A DNA stretch of 64,000 nt from Corynebacterium sp. ACRPH (GCF_022347285.1 NZ_JAKRND010000001.1:157089-221088), one strand, 5' to 3'; positions 14,401 through 23,676 are shown, numbered from the stretch's first letter. A program made the numbers and translations. Notes: generated from the letters alone by a model not told the origin.

Positions 14401-14424
14401 CTTTCCCGCCTCTCTGTGCGGTCC
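14401..14424 (-). promoter_or_regulatory. Candidate PyrR-binding RNA element in the pyr leader
   Basis: The minus-strand transcript contains CAGAGAGGC (14408-14416) flanked by complementary CCGC/GCGG arms, forming a small hairpin directly before the AAAGGAGG of pyrR. CAGAGAGG is the core of the PyrR-binding loop known from Bacillus (UCCAGAGAGG). In mycobacteria PyrR acts on translation near the Shine-Dalgarno, which suits this position. A short GUCC/GGAC hairpin lies just upstream. Binding itself is inferred. Confidence 0.6.
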
Positions 14425-14461
14425 GTTAAAGGACGTCTACTTTTTGACGACTAGAAGTCTA

Positions 14462-15079
14462 TCACGCTTCGCCGGACTCTTTGACGACCCCGTCGAGCAG
14501 CCCGTCCAACTCGTCGGACTCCTCGGTTGCGGCGGACTCGCCTTGCTCAGCCTGCTCAGCTCGTTGAGCGGCGGCCGCGTCGGCGATCTTCATGTCCGCC
14601 TGCAGTTGCAGGTCCTTGTTGATGCCGTCCAACACCGCGTGGATGTAGCTGGGCGCCTTGTCGTGGGAGTATTCGCTGGCCAGCTCCACTCCCTCAACCA
14701 CGGCAACCTGCGGCGGCACGTCGTCGTTGAACTTCAGCTCCCACCCCGCCACCCGCAGCACCGCGCGGTCGACGGCGGGAAGGCGATCCAGCTGCCAATC
14801 GCTGGAAAGGTGGAGCGCAATGGCCTCGTCCAGCGCGTCCAGGTTCGTTGCCACGCCGGGCACGATCTGCTGGGTGTACTCCGGCACGGGCTTCACTTGG
14901 TTCGCGGAATCCTTGGCCAGCGAGATGCGCTCCTCGACGATCTCCACCGGGTCGATGTCACGGAACTCGGCCTCGAACAGGATGTCTACGGCGCGACGCC
15001 GCGCCTTGTAGCGCGAGCCGTGGCGCTTGAAGGAAGCCGCCTTAGCTGCGTTGCTTCCAGCTGTGTGTTCCTCAGTCAT
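14462..15079 (-). CDS. nusB: Transcription antitermination / rRNA processing factor NusB
   Basis: RNA-binding partner of NusE (S10) in rRNA antitermination. The helical NusB fold is recognisable from [19 protein letters not shown] near the N terminus and the C-terminal [20 protein letters not shown] and [16 protein letters not shown]. At 205 residues it is longer than usual because of a C-terminal Ala/Glu-rich tail after about residue 165. It follows efp by 21 bp, the standard actinobacterial order. Confidence 0.95.
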   Translation of the reverse strand: MTEEHTAGSNAAKAASFKRHGSRYKARRRAVDILFEAEFRDIDPVEIVEERISLAKDSANQVKPVPEYTQQIVPGVATNLDALDEAIALHLSSDWQLDRLPAVDRAVLRVAGWELKFNDDVPPQVAVVEGVELASEYSHDKAPSYIHAVLDGINKDLQLQADMKIADAAAAQRAEQAEQGESAATEESDELDGLLDGVVKESGEA

Positions 15080-15100
15080 GGGTGAAAAACAGTCGCTGAC

Positions 15101-15664
15101 CTAGTTGTTTACGCGGGACAGGTACTCGCCGGTGCGGGTGTCCACCTTAACGACGTTGCCGGTCTCGAGGAACAGCGGCACCTGAATCTCGGCGCCGGTC
15201 TCCAGGGTGGCGGGCTTGGAGCCGCCGGTGGAGCGGTCGCCCTGCAGGCCTGGGTCGGTGTGCTCGATCTTCAGCTCCACGGATACCGGCAGCTCGGCGA
15301 ACAGCGGCTCGCCCTCGTGGAAGGAAACCTGGACGCTGGTGTTCTCTAGCAGGAACTTCGCGCCTTCGCCCATCAGGTGCGGAGCCAGCTCGATCTGGTC
15401 GTAGGTCTTCTCGTCCATCAGGACGAAGCTGGTGCCGTCGTTGTACAGGTAGGTCATGTCGCGGCGGTCAACGGTAGCGGTCTCCACCTTCACGCCTGCG
15501 TTCCAGGTCTTGTCGATGGTCTTGCCGGAGACGACATCCTTGAGCTTCGTGCGCACGAAAGCGGGGCCCTTGCCCGGCTTGACGTGCTGGAATTCGACGA
15601 TCTGCTGCAGCTTGCCATCAACCTTGAGGACAAGGCCGTTCTTGAAGTCAGCGGTGGTTGCCAC
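15101..15664 (-). CDS. efp: Elongation factor P
   Basis: Ribosomal factor that relieves stalling at consecutive prolines. The 187-residue protein has the three EF-P beta-barrel domains, with the apical loop PGKGPAF (residues 30-36) and Lys32 at the tip where other bacteria carry a modification. The GTG at 15664, reading [19 protein letters not shown], has AAGGAGA just upstream. A longer frame begins 126 bp further up and overlaps pepQ; it lacks EF-P similarity. Part of the aroCKBQ-pepQ-efp-nusB cluster. Confidence 0.96.
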   Translation of the reverse strand: MATTADFKNGLVLKVDGKLQQIVEFQHVKPGKGPAFVRTKLKDVVSGKTIDKTWNAGVKVETATVDRRDMTYLYNDGTSFVLMDEKTYDQIELAPHLMGEGAKFLLENTSVQVSFHEGEPLFAELPVSVELKIEHTDPGLQGDRSTGGSKPATLETGAEIQVPLFLETGNVVKVDTRTGEYLSRVNN

Positions 15665-15740
15665 GAATGGTCTCCTTATTGAGATTGCGATTGCGAGTAT
15701 TAAAAATTTTTGGCTGCTACAGTCTAGCAGCCGCCCAAAC

Positions 15741-16817
15741 CTAAACGACGATGAGTTCCGTCGGCGAGACGTTGAAGCTACGCGCCCCATCGTTGGTGAT
15801 AACGTACGTGTTCTCGATGCGCAGGCCCGTCTTGCCGGGGATGTAGATGCCCGGTTCGACCGTTACCGTCATGCCTTCTACTAGCTCGTCTTCGGGATTG
15901 ACGCCCGCCGCTGCCCGCGGGGCTTCATGCACGTCGAGGCCCACGCCGTGTCCCGTGGAGTGCACGAAGAATTCCCCGTAGCCGGCGTCGGTGATCACGT
16001 CGCGGCAGGCGGCGTCCACGTTGCGCAGCGCCACCCCCGGGGCCAGGATCGCCTCGCCGGCCTTCTGGGCGCGGTAGACCACGTCGTAGAGTTCGCGGGC
16101 CAGCTCGTCGGGCTCGCCCACGCAGACCGTGCGGGTCTGGTCGGAGGCGTAGCCGTCCAGGTACACGCCGAAGTCCACGGTCACCAGGCCGGGAACGATT
16201 CTTTCGCGGGAGACTCCCGCGTGCGGCTTGGTGGCGTTCAATCCGCTGGCCAGGATCGTGTCGAAGCTCAGCCCGTCGGCGCCGGCGGTGCGCAGCTGAA
16301 ACTCCAACTCGGCTGCCGCCTGGATCTCCGTGATGCCCTCGCGGATGCCGTCGTCCTCGATGAAGGAGCGCCACACGCTGTCGGCCAGCTCGCCGGCCGC
16401 GGCCAGAGCCTCAATCTCCAGTTCGTCCTTGACCAGGCGCAGATCCTCTACCACTGAGGAAAGCACCGGCGGGTTGTCCAGTGCCCGGGCCTGCCCGTAG
16501 TCCAGGCTGGGTTCCACGGCGAAGTCCTTCCCCGCAAACTCGGCGGCATGGTCGAACAGCTTGCCGCCGATTTCGATGGAGATGTCTTCCGGCTCGCCGG
16601 TCTCGACGCGGATCTGCGTGTCGTAGCGCCCGTCCGTCAGCAGCAGATGGTGGCCGTCTTCGCGGATCACCATAAGCGCGTTGGAGCCGGAGAATCCGGT
16701 CAGGTAGCGGACGTTCTTCAGGTTGCTGATCAGCAGGGCCGCATGCGCTGAGTCCTGGATTCTTGCTGTGGCCTTGTTGCGGCGGGCGCGATAGGCGGCA
16801 GAAAATTCTTTAGACAT
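15741..16817 (-). CDS. pepQ: M24 family Xaa-Pro dipeptidase / aminopeptidase
   Basis: Cytosolic metallopeptidase cleaving next to proline. The 358-residue protein has an N-terminal creatinase-like domain and a C-terminal pita-bread domain with the metal ligands visible: Asp in [19 protein letters not shown], His in [14 protein letters not shown], Glu in TVEPGIYIP and a final Glu-containing IENTYVI. The exact substrate (dipeptide or longer peptide) cannot be read from sequence. It lies between aroQ and efp. Confidence 0.92.
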   Translation of the reverse strand: MSKEFSAAYRARRNKATARIQDSAHAALLISNLKNVRYLTGFSGSNALMVIREDGHHLLLTDGRYDTQIRVETGEPEDISIEIGGKLFDHAAEFAGKDFAVEPSLDYGQARALDNPPVLSSVVEDLRLVKDELEIEALAAAGELADSVWRSFIEDDGIREGITEIQAAAELEFQLRTAGADGLSFDTILASGLNATKPHAGVSRERIVPGLVTVDFGVYLDGYASDQTRTVCVGEPDELARELYDVVYRAQKAGEAILAPGVALRNVDAACRDVITDAGYGEFFVHSTGHGVGLDVHEAPRAAAGVNPEDELVEGMTVTVEPGIYIPGKTGLRIENTYVITNDGARSFNVSPTELIVV

Positions 16818-16845
16818 AAACTTCCAACTCTCCTTCCGACAGTTT

Positions 16846-17298
16846 CTACTGTGCGAAGAACCGCAGGGCGGCGACGTATCCGTAGATGCCCAGGCCGGCG
16901 ATCACTCCGCTGGCCAGGGGGCTTAGGTAGCTGTGGTGGCGGAACTCCTCGCGTGCGTGCACGTTCGAGATGTGAACTTCCACGAAGCCCGCTCCGTCGG
17001 CGATCTCCGCCAGCGCGTCGCGCAGCGTGACGGATGTGTGGGTAAAGCCGCCGGGGTTGATGATTACCGCGGCTCCCTCGTCGGCGGCGCGGTGCACGCG
17101 ATCCAGCAGCTCGCCTTCGTGGTTGGACTGGAAGAAGTCTACCTCGATGCCCAAGGACGCCGCCTCGCGGGCCAGCAGGTCCTCCACATCGGCCAGCGTG
17201 GTGGTGCCGTAGACTTCCGGCTGGCGTTTGCCTAGGCGGTTGAGGTTCGGGCCGTTGATCACGCACACCTTCGGCGCCTGCGGCTGTGCTGCATTCAT
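16846..17298 (-). CDS. aroQ: Type II 3-dehydroquinate dehydratase
   Basis: Third step of the shikimate pathway. The 150-residue, dodecamer-forming type II enzyme is recognised by the [17 protein letters not shown] loop with the catalytic Tyr, [16 protein letters not shown], and [19 protein letters not shown] with the catalytic His. The ATG follows AGGAGGAGA. Downstream of aroB by 46 bp. Confidence 0.96.
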   Translation of the reverse strand: MNAAQPQAPKVCVINGPNLNRLGKRQPEVYGTTTLADVEDLLAREAASLGIEVDFFQSNHEGELLDRVHRAADEGAAVIINPGGFTHTSVTLRDALAEIADGAGFVEVHISNVHAREEFRHHSYLSPLASGVIAGLGIYGYVAALRFFAQ

Positions 17299-17344
17299 CG
17301 CTGTCTCCTCCTAGTTGGTTGTCTCTAGTTGGCTGTCGCCCCTC

Positions 17345-18451
17345 TTAAGCTTTCACGCTAGCGGCGTAGGCCGCGCGCAGCAGCTCCTCGCTGGGGCCTT
17401 CCAGGCGGGTGGGCTTGCCGATCTGCTCGAGCACCACGAAGCGAATCTTGCCGTCCTTGTTCTTTTTGTCGCGCCCCATCGCCGCCAGCAGCTCGTCGAG
17501 CTCGGCGCCGTCGTAGCTGGTCGCCAGACCTATCGCGTTAAGGATGTCTCGATGACGCCGAACGTCTGCCTCGCTCAGCAACCCAGCCGCCTTGGCCAGT
17601 TCCGCATCGAAGATCATGCCCACGGCAACTGCCTGGCCGTGGCGCCAGCGGTAGTCCTCGTGGTGTTCGACCGCGTGGCCGTAGGTGTGGCCGTAGTTGA
17701 GGATCTCGCGCAGGCTGGATTCCTTCAGGTCCACCGCCACAACGTCGGCCTTCACCTGGATGGCTCGGGCGATCAGCTCCGGCAAGCTGCCGTGCGGATC
17801 CAGCGCGGCCTGCGGGTCGGCCTCGTAGATGTCCAGGATCTCCGTGTCCGCAATGAAGCCCGCCTTGACGATCTCTGCCGAGCCGGCGACCATCTCTGCA
17901 TCCGGCAAGGTTTCCAGAACCTCCAGGTCGACGATGACCGCGCTGGGCTCGTGGAAAGCGCCCACCAGATTCTTGCCGGCGGGCGTATTGATGCCGGTCT
18001 TGCCGCCGACTGCAGCGTCCACCATCGCCAGCAAGGTGGTGGGATAGTGCACGACCTTGATCCCGCGCATCCAAGTGGCGGCGATGAAGCCCGCTAGGTC
18101 CGTGGCGGCGCCGCCGCCCAGGCCGATGATGGTATCGGCGCGGCTCAGGCCAACTTGCGCGCAGACATCCCAGCACTCGGCGGCGGACTGCGCCGTCTTC
18201 GCCGACTCTGCGTCCTCGATCTGGTGGGTGTGCGCGGCGTAGCCGGCATCGGTCAGGCGCTGGGACAGCTCGGCGGCGCGGTCTGCGAGTGCGGGCTGGT
18301 GAATGATCAGGTAGTTGGCCGTGGTTCCCGCGGCCTTCAGGATCTCCTCGGTGGCGAAGTCGATGCCCCGGTCGATGACCACTTCGTAGGGCGACTGGGA
18401 GGCCACCTTAATGCGCTGCTGCTGAAAGTCTGCGGGCTGTGTGTTGGTCAT
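17345..18451 (-). CDS. aroB: 3-dehydroquinate synthase
   Basis: Converts DAHP to 3-dehydroquinate, second shikimate-pathway step, using NAD and a divalent metal. The 368-residue protein shows DTIIGLGGGAATDLAGFIAA, the AVGGKTGINTPAGKNLVGAF block, a metal-binding Glu region and the NYGHTYGHAVEHH metal site. The ATG follows AAGGATCC. It follows aroK by 57 bp, which contain a hairpin. Confidence 0.97.
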   Translation of the reverse strand: MTNTQPADFQQQRIKVASQSPYEVVIDRGIDFATEEILKAAGTTANYLIIHQPALADRAAELSQRLTDAGYAAHTHQIEDAESAKTAQSAAECWDVCAQVGLSRADTIIGLGGGAATDLAGFIAATWMRGIKVVHYPTTLLAMVDAAVGGKTGINTPAGKNLVGAFHEPSAVIVDLEVLETLPDAEMVAGSAEIVKAGFIADTEILDIYEADPQAALDPHGSLPELIARAIQVKADVVAVDLKESSLREILNYGHTYGHAVEHHEDYRWRHGQAVAVGMIFDAELAKAAGLLSEADVRRHRDILNAIGLATSYDGAELDELLAAMGRDKKNKDGKIRFVVLEQIGKPTRLEGPSEELLRAAYAASVKA

Positions 18452-18501
18452 GGTTGGAGAGGATCCTTATGTGAATTCTGATTACGGGGCCGGAATATTG
18501 G

Positions 18502-18523
18502 ACCCGGACTAAATGGTCCGGGT
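18502..18523 (-). other. Intercistronic hairpin at the aroK stop
   Basis: Perfect 8-bp inverted repeat ACCCGGAC/GTCCGGGT with a 6-nt loop spanning the aroK stop codon. No T run follows on the minus strand, so it is more likely an mRNA-stabilising or processing hairpin between aroK and aroB than a terminator. Confidence 0.5.
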
Positions 18524-19066
18524 TGGGTGGGAAGCATCGCGCTCGTTGAGCCGCTCCAGGCGCACTTCTTCGATGAACATCAGAATGTCGGTGACCACGC
18601 GGCGGGGCTCCTTGCCGTCGCAGCGCACCATAAAGTTGGAGACTTCCTCGTAGTACGCCGACCGCTGCGCAAAAAGCTGCGCGTACTTGCCACGCGGGTC
18701 GGCGACGTTCAGCAGTGGGCGGGTGTTAGAGCCGGACGTGCGCCGCACGCCCTCGTCGATGGAGACGTTGAGGTACACCACCGTGTGGTCGGCGAGCAGC
18801 TTTCGGGTGCTTTCGGTGACCACTGCCCCGCCCCCGAGGGAGACGATTCCGTCGGTCTGCAGGGCTTCAGCCACCACGATGGCCTCTTGTTCGCGAAAAC
18901 CCGGCTCCCCGAGCTCGCCCATGATCTGGTTGCAGGTCTTGCCGAGCTTCTCCTCGAGCATGTGGTCGGTGTCCACGAGCTGCAGGTTTAGCGCGTTGGC
19001 CAGGCGCTTACCGATGGTCGTCTTACCGGAGCCCGGAAGCCCCACCAGTACCGCGCGGGGGCTCAT
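18509..19066 (-). CDS. aroK: Shikimate kinase
   Basis: Phosphorylates shikimate at the 3-position. The 185-residue P-loop kinase shows [15 protein letters not shown] (about residues 9-23), the substrate Asp in [14 protein letters not shown], and [10 protein letters not shown] for shikimate binding. The ATG overlaps the aroC stop by 4 bp (ATGA), so translation is coupled. The C-terminal region after about residue 165 is variable. Confidence 0.96.
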   Translation of the reverse strand: MSPRAVLVGLPGSGKTTIGKRLANALNLQLVDTDHMLEEKLGKTCNQIMGELGEPGFREQEAIVVAEALQTDGIVSLGGGAVVTESTRKLLADHTVVYLNVSIDEGVRRTSGSNTRPLLNVADPRGKYAQLFAQRSAYYEEVSNFMVRCDGKEPRRVVTDILMFIEEVRLERLNERDASHPTRTI

Positions 19067-20322
19067 CGGATTTCTCCGTCCGCCACTTCCCCGTCGGCCA
19101 GTTCGCTGGCGTCAGCGGACCAGTCGAGGCGGGTATCTACGTATTCCAGGTAGGACTGCACGTTGCGCTTAGTCTCCTCCACGGAGTCGCCGCCGAACTT
19201 CTTCAGTACGGCGCGGGCCAGCACCAGGGCGACCATGGTCTCGGCCACCACACCGGCAGCCGGCACTGCGCACACGTCGGAACGCTGGTGGATGCCCGTG
19301 GCGGCCTCGCCAGTGGCCATATCCACGGTCTTCAGCGCGCGCGGGACTGTGCTGATCGGCTTCATGGCGGCGCGGACGCGCAATTCCTCGCCGTTGGTCA
19401 TGCCGCCTTCCAGTCCTCCGGCACGGTTGCTCAGGCGGTGTACGCCACCGCCAGCAGCTGCCTCCATCTCGTCGTGCGCCTCGGAGCCACGGCGGCGGGC
19501 CTCCTCGAACCCATCGCCGATCTCCACGCCCTTGATTGCCTGAATGCCCATAAGAGCGGCGGCCAGCTGGGCATCCAGGCGCTCGTCACCGGAAATGTGG
19601 GAGCCCAGGCCGATCGGCAGGCCCTTAACAACGACCTCGACGATCCCGCCGAGGGTATCGCCGGACTTCTTGGCAGCCTTGATCTCGTCGATCATGGACT
19701 CTTCCGCTGCGGAATCGAAGGCGCGCACCGGTGAAGCGTCGATGCCTTCAAGGTCGGAGAACTCCGGGCTCGGCCCCTCGTAGGGCTCCGAGCGGCCAAT
19801 GCTGATGACGTGCGAGAGCACCTCCACACCCAGCACCTCGCGCAGCAGGGCGCGGGCAAAAGTACCGGCTGCTACGCGCGCGGCGGTCTCGCGGGCAGAG
19901 GAACGCTCCAGAATGGGGCGTGCCTCTACGTGGTCATACTTCACCATGCCGGAGAAATCGGCGTGGCCCGGTCGCGGGCGGGTCAGCTTCGCGCCGCGGC
20001 CACTGGCCATCTCCTTTGCGACCTCCGGATCGGACTCATCGATCGGGTCTGCGGACATGATCGTGGTCCACTTCGGCCACTCAGTGTTACCGATCATCAC
20101 GGCAACCGGGCTGCCCAGGGTCTTACCGTGGCGCACACCGCCGACGAAGGTCACTTCGTCCGCCTCAAACTTCATACGCGCGCCGCGACCGTATCCCAGT
20201 CGACGGCGTGCCAGCTGATAAGAAACGTCTTCCCGAGTTACCGACAAACCGGCCGGGAGGTTCTCGATTATCGAAATGAGGGCCTGGCCGTGCGATTCAC
20301 CTGCAGTAGTCCAACGAAGCAT
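19063..20322 (-). CDS. aroC: Chorismate synthase
   Basis: Final shikimate-pathway step, EPSP to chorismate, needing reduced FMN. It has the N-terminal signature [20 protein letters not shown], the [15 protein letters not shown] segment, [16 protein letters not shown], and the C-terminal [17 protein letters not shown]. The ATG at 20322 (419 residues) is chosen because homology to the family begins at MLRW; a frame 13 codons longer adds unrelated residues. First gene of the aroCKBQ-pepQ-efp-nusB series. Confidence 0.97.
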   Translation of the reverse strand: MLRWTTAGESHGQALISIIENLPAGLSVTREDVSYQLARRRLGYGRGARMKFEADEVTFVGGVRHGKTLGSPVAVMIGNTEWPKWTTIMSADPIDESDPEVAKEMASGRGAKLTRPRPGHADFSGMVKYDHVEARPILERSSARETAARVAAGTFARALLREVLGVEVLSHVISIGRSEPYEGPSPEFSDLEGIDASPVRAFDSAAEESMIDEIKAAKKSGDTLGGIVEVVVKGLPIGLGSHISGDERLDAQLAAALMGIQAIKGVEIGDGFEEARRRGSEAHDEMEAAAGGGVHRLSNRAGGLEGGMTNGEELRVRAAMKPISTVPRALKTVDMATGEAATGIHQRSDVCAVPAAGVVAETMVALVLARAVLKKFGGDSVEETKRNVQSYLEYVDTRLDWSADASELADGEVADGEIR

Positions 20323-20376
20323 AAAGAGCATGATACAGGCCATATGCAGCCTTAGCTTCAATGACGTCCCGGATTA

Positions 20377-20832
20377 TTAACGGAAGATTAATGACGCCAC
20401 CACCACCGCCCCCGACGCCACCAACATCGCTGGGCCGTGGGGACTCGCCCGATCCCCGCCTCCCTGGTGCCCACCGTGGAAGAAGCAGTGCAGCACACCG
20501 CTCACCCCAATCGCAGCCAAGGCCCCCAGAGGAGTAGCGAGAGCTGCCAGAGTTCCCGTCGTAAGCGCAAGCTTTGCATCTCCGCCACCGGCTACCAACC
20601 GAGGATGTAGCAGTGGAAGTCCGAAGGCAACCACCCACCAGATCACACCGCCGAGTAAAGCCCAGCTGTTAAGACCGGGGATGAGCACAGGCATGACCCC
20701 GGCGGCGGGTATCGCGGGAAGGGTTAGATAGTTGGGCAAGCGGGAGGTGCGGGCGTCAATAGTAAAAAGGGCGATACCCCACGGCACGAAAGGCAGCAGC
20801 GGCCACCAGGGAAGAAGCGAAGTCGCATACAC
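20377..20832 (-). CDS. Small A24-family prepilin peptidase-like membrane protein
   Basis: Polytopic membrane aspartic peptidase of the type IV prepilin peptidase family. Both catalytic aspartates are present: in FTIDARTSRLPNYLTLP, and in the GxGD motif GGGDAKLALTTG, separated by hydrophobic helices. It is a short version without the methyltransferase domain, similar in position to the orphan gene beside aroE in mycobacteria. No pilin or tad genes are nearby, so the substrate is unknown. The start is uncertain: GTG at 20832 gives 151 residues; a TTG at 20922 in the same frame gives 181 but would translate through a DnaA-box palindrome. Confidence 0.75.
   Translation of the reverse strand: MYATSLLPWWPLLPFVPWGIALFTIDARTSRLPNYLTLPAIPAAGVMPVLIPGLNSWALLGGVIWWVVAFGLPLLHPRLVAGGGDAKLALTTGTLAALATPLGALAAIGVSGVLHCFFHGGHQGGGDRASPHGPAMLVASGAVVVASLIFR
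20752..20768 (-). repeat. Dispersed motif copy (in prepilin peptidase gene)
   Basis: GGCGTCAATAGTAAAAA on the plus strand, encoding the Phe-Thr-Ile-Asp-Ala region on the minus strand. Matches the ruvX copy at 20 of 21 aligned positions although it is read on the opposite strand relative to its gene. Confidence 0.65.
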
Positions 20833-20896
20833 GCTTCGGAAGAATAGCCAGGCGCGCGGACAGACCCCGTGCGCACGGCCTCGAGAAAGTCCGGCC

Positions 20897-20921
20897 TGTG
20901 GATAGCGAAAAGTTATCCACA
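20897..20921. promoter_or_regulatory. Inverted pair of DnaA-box sequences
   Basis: TGTGGATAG (20897-20905) and TTATCCACA (20913-20921) face each other across 7 bp. The right one is a perfect consensus DnaA box, the left a one-mismatch box on the other strand; together they form an 8-bp-arm palindrome. It lies between aroE and the core of the prepilin peptidase gene. Two boxes are too few for an origin; a DnaA-controlled promoter or titration site is possible. Confidence 0.55.
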
Positions 20922-20932
20922 AGGGCGAGAAA

Positions 20933-21817
20933 CTAGGCTTGCCCCTTGGCTCGCAGCACGGTATCCAACATCAGCCCCTCCGGAGCCGGGTGGCCCGTGA
21001 ACAGGCGGAACTGTTCCTCAGCCTGGCCCGCCAGCATGCGCAGACCGTCGGCGTGCGGGATCGACTTCGCCTTGGCCGCGGAAAGCAGCGGCGTGGGATA
21101 GGGATCGTATATCACGTCCACGATGCCCGCGGCCGCGCACAGCCCCTCGGCCAGCTCCTCGGCGGCATGGGCTGGGATCGTGGAGATCACGGCGGCGGCA
21201 TCGGCGCAGATCCCAGCGATGTCGGCCTCCTCGAAGCGGGACCAGGAAAAATCCATGCCCATAGTTTCCACCATGGCCTGCAGGTTCAGGGCGCGCTCGG
21301 AACGCGCCAGTACCGTCATCTCGGTGACCCCGGCTGCCGCCAGTGCTGCAACGGCCGGGCGGGCAGTGCCTCCGTTGCCGACGATCACCGCTTTGGCACC
21401 CTGCAGAGCGGAAGTGTCCCCGTCGTAGAGGTGCTCCAGGCAGCGGGTCACACCGTCCACGTCCGTATTGTCGGCCAGCCACTGGCCATCGCCCTGCGGC
21501 ACCAACGTGTTGGCGGAGCCGATCTCCTGGGCACGGTTCGTCGCCAAATCCGCCAACTCCAAGGCCGCCTGCTTGCCGGGCATCGTCACGGAGAAGCCGC
21601 GGACCTGGTCGCCGGACTCGCTCAACAGGCGGCGAATATCGCGCGATTCCCCCGCCTCCACGCGGAAGTAATCCATCTCCAACCCCAGCGCACGGTATCC
21701 GGCGCTGTGCAGCTGCGGGGACAGCGAGTGCTCGATCGGGCTGCCCAGCACCGCGCAGCGCATACCGGGCGTCTCCAGGAACTCATCTACCGACAGCACG
21801 TGGCCTGCGGCGGACAT
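20933..21817 (-). CDS. aroE: Shikimate dehydrogenase
   Basis: Reduces 3-dehydroshikimate to shikimate with NADPH. The 294-residue protein has the substrate site CAVLGSPIEHSLSPQLHSAG, the catalytic Lys in SVTMPGKQAALE, ADNTDVDGV, and the Rossmann loop VIVGNGGTARPAVAAL. It is separated from the other aro genes by aroC and the prepilin peptidase but reads in the same direction. The ATG follows AAAGGGTG. Distantly related YdiB/SDH-like paralogues exist, but all key residues are kept. Confidence 0.93.
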   Translation of the reverse strand: MSAAGHVLSVDEFLETPGMRCAVLGSPIEHSLSPQLHSAGYRALGLEMDYFRVEAGESRDIRRLLSESGDQVRGFSVTMPGKQAALELADLATNRAQEIGSANTLVPQGDGQWLADNTDVDGVTRCLEHLYDGDTSALQGAKAVIVGNGGTARPAVAALAAAGVTEMTVLARSERALNLQAMVETMGMDFSWSRFEEADIAGICADAAAVISTIPAHAAEELAEGLCAAAGIVDVIYDPYPTPLLSAAKAKSIPHADGLRMLAGQAEEQFRLFTGHPAPEGLMLDTVLRAKGQA

Positions 21818-21875
21818 ACAAATTCACCCTTTGCTTATGAAGATTGCTCTTGAGTCTCGGCTAGTTTTAGCCAGT

Positions 21876-21899
21876 GCTAGCTAGTTCTGGCTAGCTAGC
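21876..21899 (-). terminator. Perfect 9-bp hairpin between mltG and aroE
   Basis: GCTAGCTAG and CTAGCTAGC flank a 6-nt loop, 16 bp after the mltG stop, in a stretch with further CTAG-rich half copies. No T run follows on the minus strand, so termination would be incomplete at best. It could act as an mRNA 3'-end structure for mltG. Confidence 0.45.
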
Positions 21900-21914
21900 G
21901 GTTTAGCTCGAAGA

Positions 21915-23069
21915 CTAGCGGTTCGAATCCAACACACCGTTGCGGCGGGATTCCTCAATAGCCCGTTCGTGGGCATCGAAATCGCGGTTGAAGACCGTTC
22001 GACCGTCCTTGTCCACCGTAACGAAGTACAGCCAGTCGCCCTCGGCCGGGTTCTCGATTGCGTGCAGAGCCTGTAGGCCAGGCGAGGAAATCGGAGTTTC
22101 CGGCAGGCCCTCCTTGGCGTAGGTATTCCACGGGGTCGACCGCCTACGATCCTCGTCCGTGGTGGCGACCTCAACTTCGCTCAGGTCGTAGTTCACCGTC
22201 GAGTCGAACTCCAGCTTTTGGTTTTCGTGCAGGCGGTTCAGGATCACGCGGGCGACCTTGTCGAAGTCGCCTTCCGGAGCCTCGCGCTCCACCAGAGATG
22301 CCGCCACCAGCATATCGTAGGGGCTTAAGCCAACCTTTTCTGCGGAAGACAACAAGCCGGTGTTTTCGTACTGCTCCTTGGAAGTCTTCAGCAGAGTCTT
22401 GAGGATTTCTTCCGGGCTGCTGGTCGGGTCGAAGAGATGCACGCCGGGAGAAATCAAGCCCTCGATGCGCTTCGGATCATCGCCGCGCGCATTCACCTTA
22501 TCCAAAGCCCAGTCAGCGATCTCTAGCTGCTCCGGCGGGGTCTGTGCCGCCGCCTTCTGCAGATCCTCGACGGACACACAGTTTTGTTCGTCCTGGCAAG
22601 TCTGTTCGGAGACCAACGTGAAGATACCCTTGCGGTTATCTCCGTCTACCACCTGGACGTCATGGAGGGTCAGGCCATTCGGAATGTCAACCACGCCCCG
22701 GCGGCGTTCATCGCTAGACAGCCACTCCAGGGCCTTGTCGGCGGACATCTGCTCTTGCAGTGAGTAGTAGCCTGCCTGCAGCTCCGGTTCCTTACGCTCC
22801 GCAGCGGACATCAGCGCTCGGCGGGAACCCACCACGTCCTTTTCCACCAGCTGCTCTGACAAGCTATCCACAGAGTCACCGGGGCTCACGCGAACCATGA
22901 CGACGTTGCCATTACCCTCACCCTCGTAGTCGCGCACAGCCACAACGTCGCGCTGGTACCAGACGTAGGCACATGTACCGATCAGGAGGACGACCAGAGC
23001 GAGAGCCAGCGCGGCGGCAAGCTGACGGCGCCGTCTAAACTTCGGCTGCATTTTACGGGTCGGTCCCAT
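21915..23069 (-). CDS. mltG: MltG-type endolytic transglycosylase
   Basis: Membrane-anchored YceG-domain enzyme thought to cut nascent glycan strands and end peptidoglycan polymerisation. The 384-residue protein has a basic cytoplasmic start, one transmembrane helix at about residues 16-34, then a periplasmic/wall-side domain. The catalytic region is AASLVEREAPEGDFDKVA (key Glu in VERE) followed by VILNRL, STVNYDL, the STPWNTY segment and PISSPGLQALHAI near the C terminus. Lies between ruvX and aroE, as in mycobacteria. A second ATG six codons in is also possible. Confidence 0.93.
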   Translation of the reverse strand: MGPTRKMQPKFRRRRQLAAALALALVVLLIGTCAYVWYQRDVVAVRDYEGEGNGNVVMVRVSPGDSVDSLSEQLVEKDVVGSRRALMSAAERKEPELQAGYYSLQEQMSADKALEWLSSDERRRGVVDIPNGLTLHDVQVVDGDNRKGIFTLVSEQTCQDEQNCVSVEDLQKAAAQTPPEQLEIADWALDKVNARGDDPKRIEGLISPGVHLFDPTSSPEEILKTLLKTSKEQYENTGLLSSAEKVGLSPYDMLVAASLVEREAPEGDFDKVARVILNRLHENQKLEFDSTVNYDLSEVEVATTDEDRRRSTPWNTYAKEGLPETPISSPGLQALHAIENPAEGDWLYFVTVDKDGRTVFNRDFDAHERAIEESRRNGVLDSNR

Positions 23070-23187
23070 AGGTCAGTGTGGCCTTTCGTACAGGGTTAAA
23101 CTCTTAGGTTTTCTCTTTGACGTCAGATACAAGCTGAGCCTGACGGTGTTAAGCGTCGCCGGTCATTTTCTCACGAATTGGTAAATT

Positions 23188-23655
23188 TTAGGAAAGCGCG
23201 CGCCGCCGCGTGTCTAACCACCCCTGCAGAATATGTACCGCTGCTGCCTGGTCGATCTTCTTTCTGCCTTTTTTACTATTGACGCCAGAGGCGTGAAACG
23301 CCTGCGTAGCGGCCATCGTAGACATTCTTTCGTCCACCATGCGCAGCGGAATGTCCGGCAATTCATCTTTAACCAAGCGGGCAAATTCCTCGGCATTAAG
23401 GGTGCTTTGTGTATGGTTCCCGCGCAGCGCGACCGGCAGACCAACAACGATCTCCACCACGAAATTCTCGCGGCAGATCTCCGCCACGCGCTGCACATCC
23501 GCGTCGTCCGCGGTGGCCTGGACGGTCTCCACGGGTGTGGCGAGGATGCAGTCCGGATCCGAGATCGCCACCCCAATGCGCACGGTGCCCACGTCGAGGC
23601 CGAGCCTCCGGCCACGGCCGGGGTCGGTGGCTGGGTCTGGCCTTTCGGTCTGCAT
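23188..23655 (-). CDS. ruvX: RuvX/YqgF Holliday-junction resolvase-like nuclease
   Basis: RNase H-fold protein of the YqgF family, implicated in pre-16S rRNA maturation and in cutting recombination intermediates. The 155-residue protein shows LGLDVGTVRIGVAISD with the first catalytic Asp, VGLPVALRGNHTQST, and the DERMSTMAA motif. It begins 21 bp after alaS. The C-terminal segment SGVNSKKGRKKID is encoded by one of the dispersed GGCGTCAATA/A-tract motifs. Confidence 0.92.
   Translation of the reverse strand: MQTERPDPATDPGRGRRLGLDVGTVRIGVAISDPDCILATPVETVQATADDADVQRVAEICRENFVVEIVVGLPVALRGNHTQSTLNAEEFARLVKDELPDIPLRMVDERMSTMAATQAFHASGVNSKKGRKKIDQAAAVHILQGWLDTRRRALS
23269..23286 (+). repeat. Dispersed motif copy (in ruvX)
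   Basis: TTTTTTACTATTGACGCC on the plus strand; on the ruvX coding strand it encodes Gly-Val-Asn-Ser-Lys-Lys. Confidence 0.65.
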
Positions 23656-23676
23656 CAGCGAAAACTCCCCGGCCGA

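Noticed and set aside
15665..15790. N-terminal extension of efp
   Set aside because: Not EF-P-like, overlaps pepQ, and the internal GTG has a good ribosome-binding site.
20897..20921. Replication origin
   Set aside because: Only two DnaA boxes, no AT-rich unwinding region and no dnaA/dnaN nearby.
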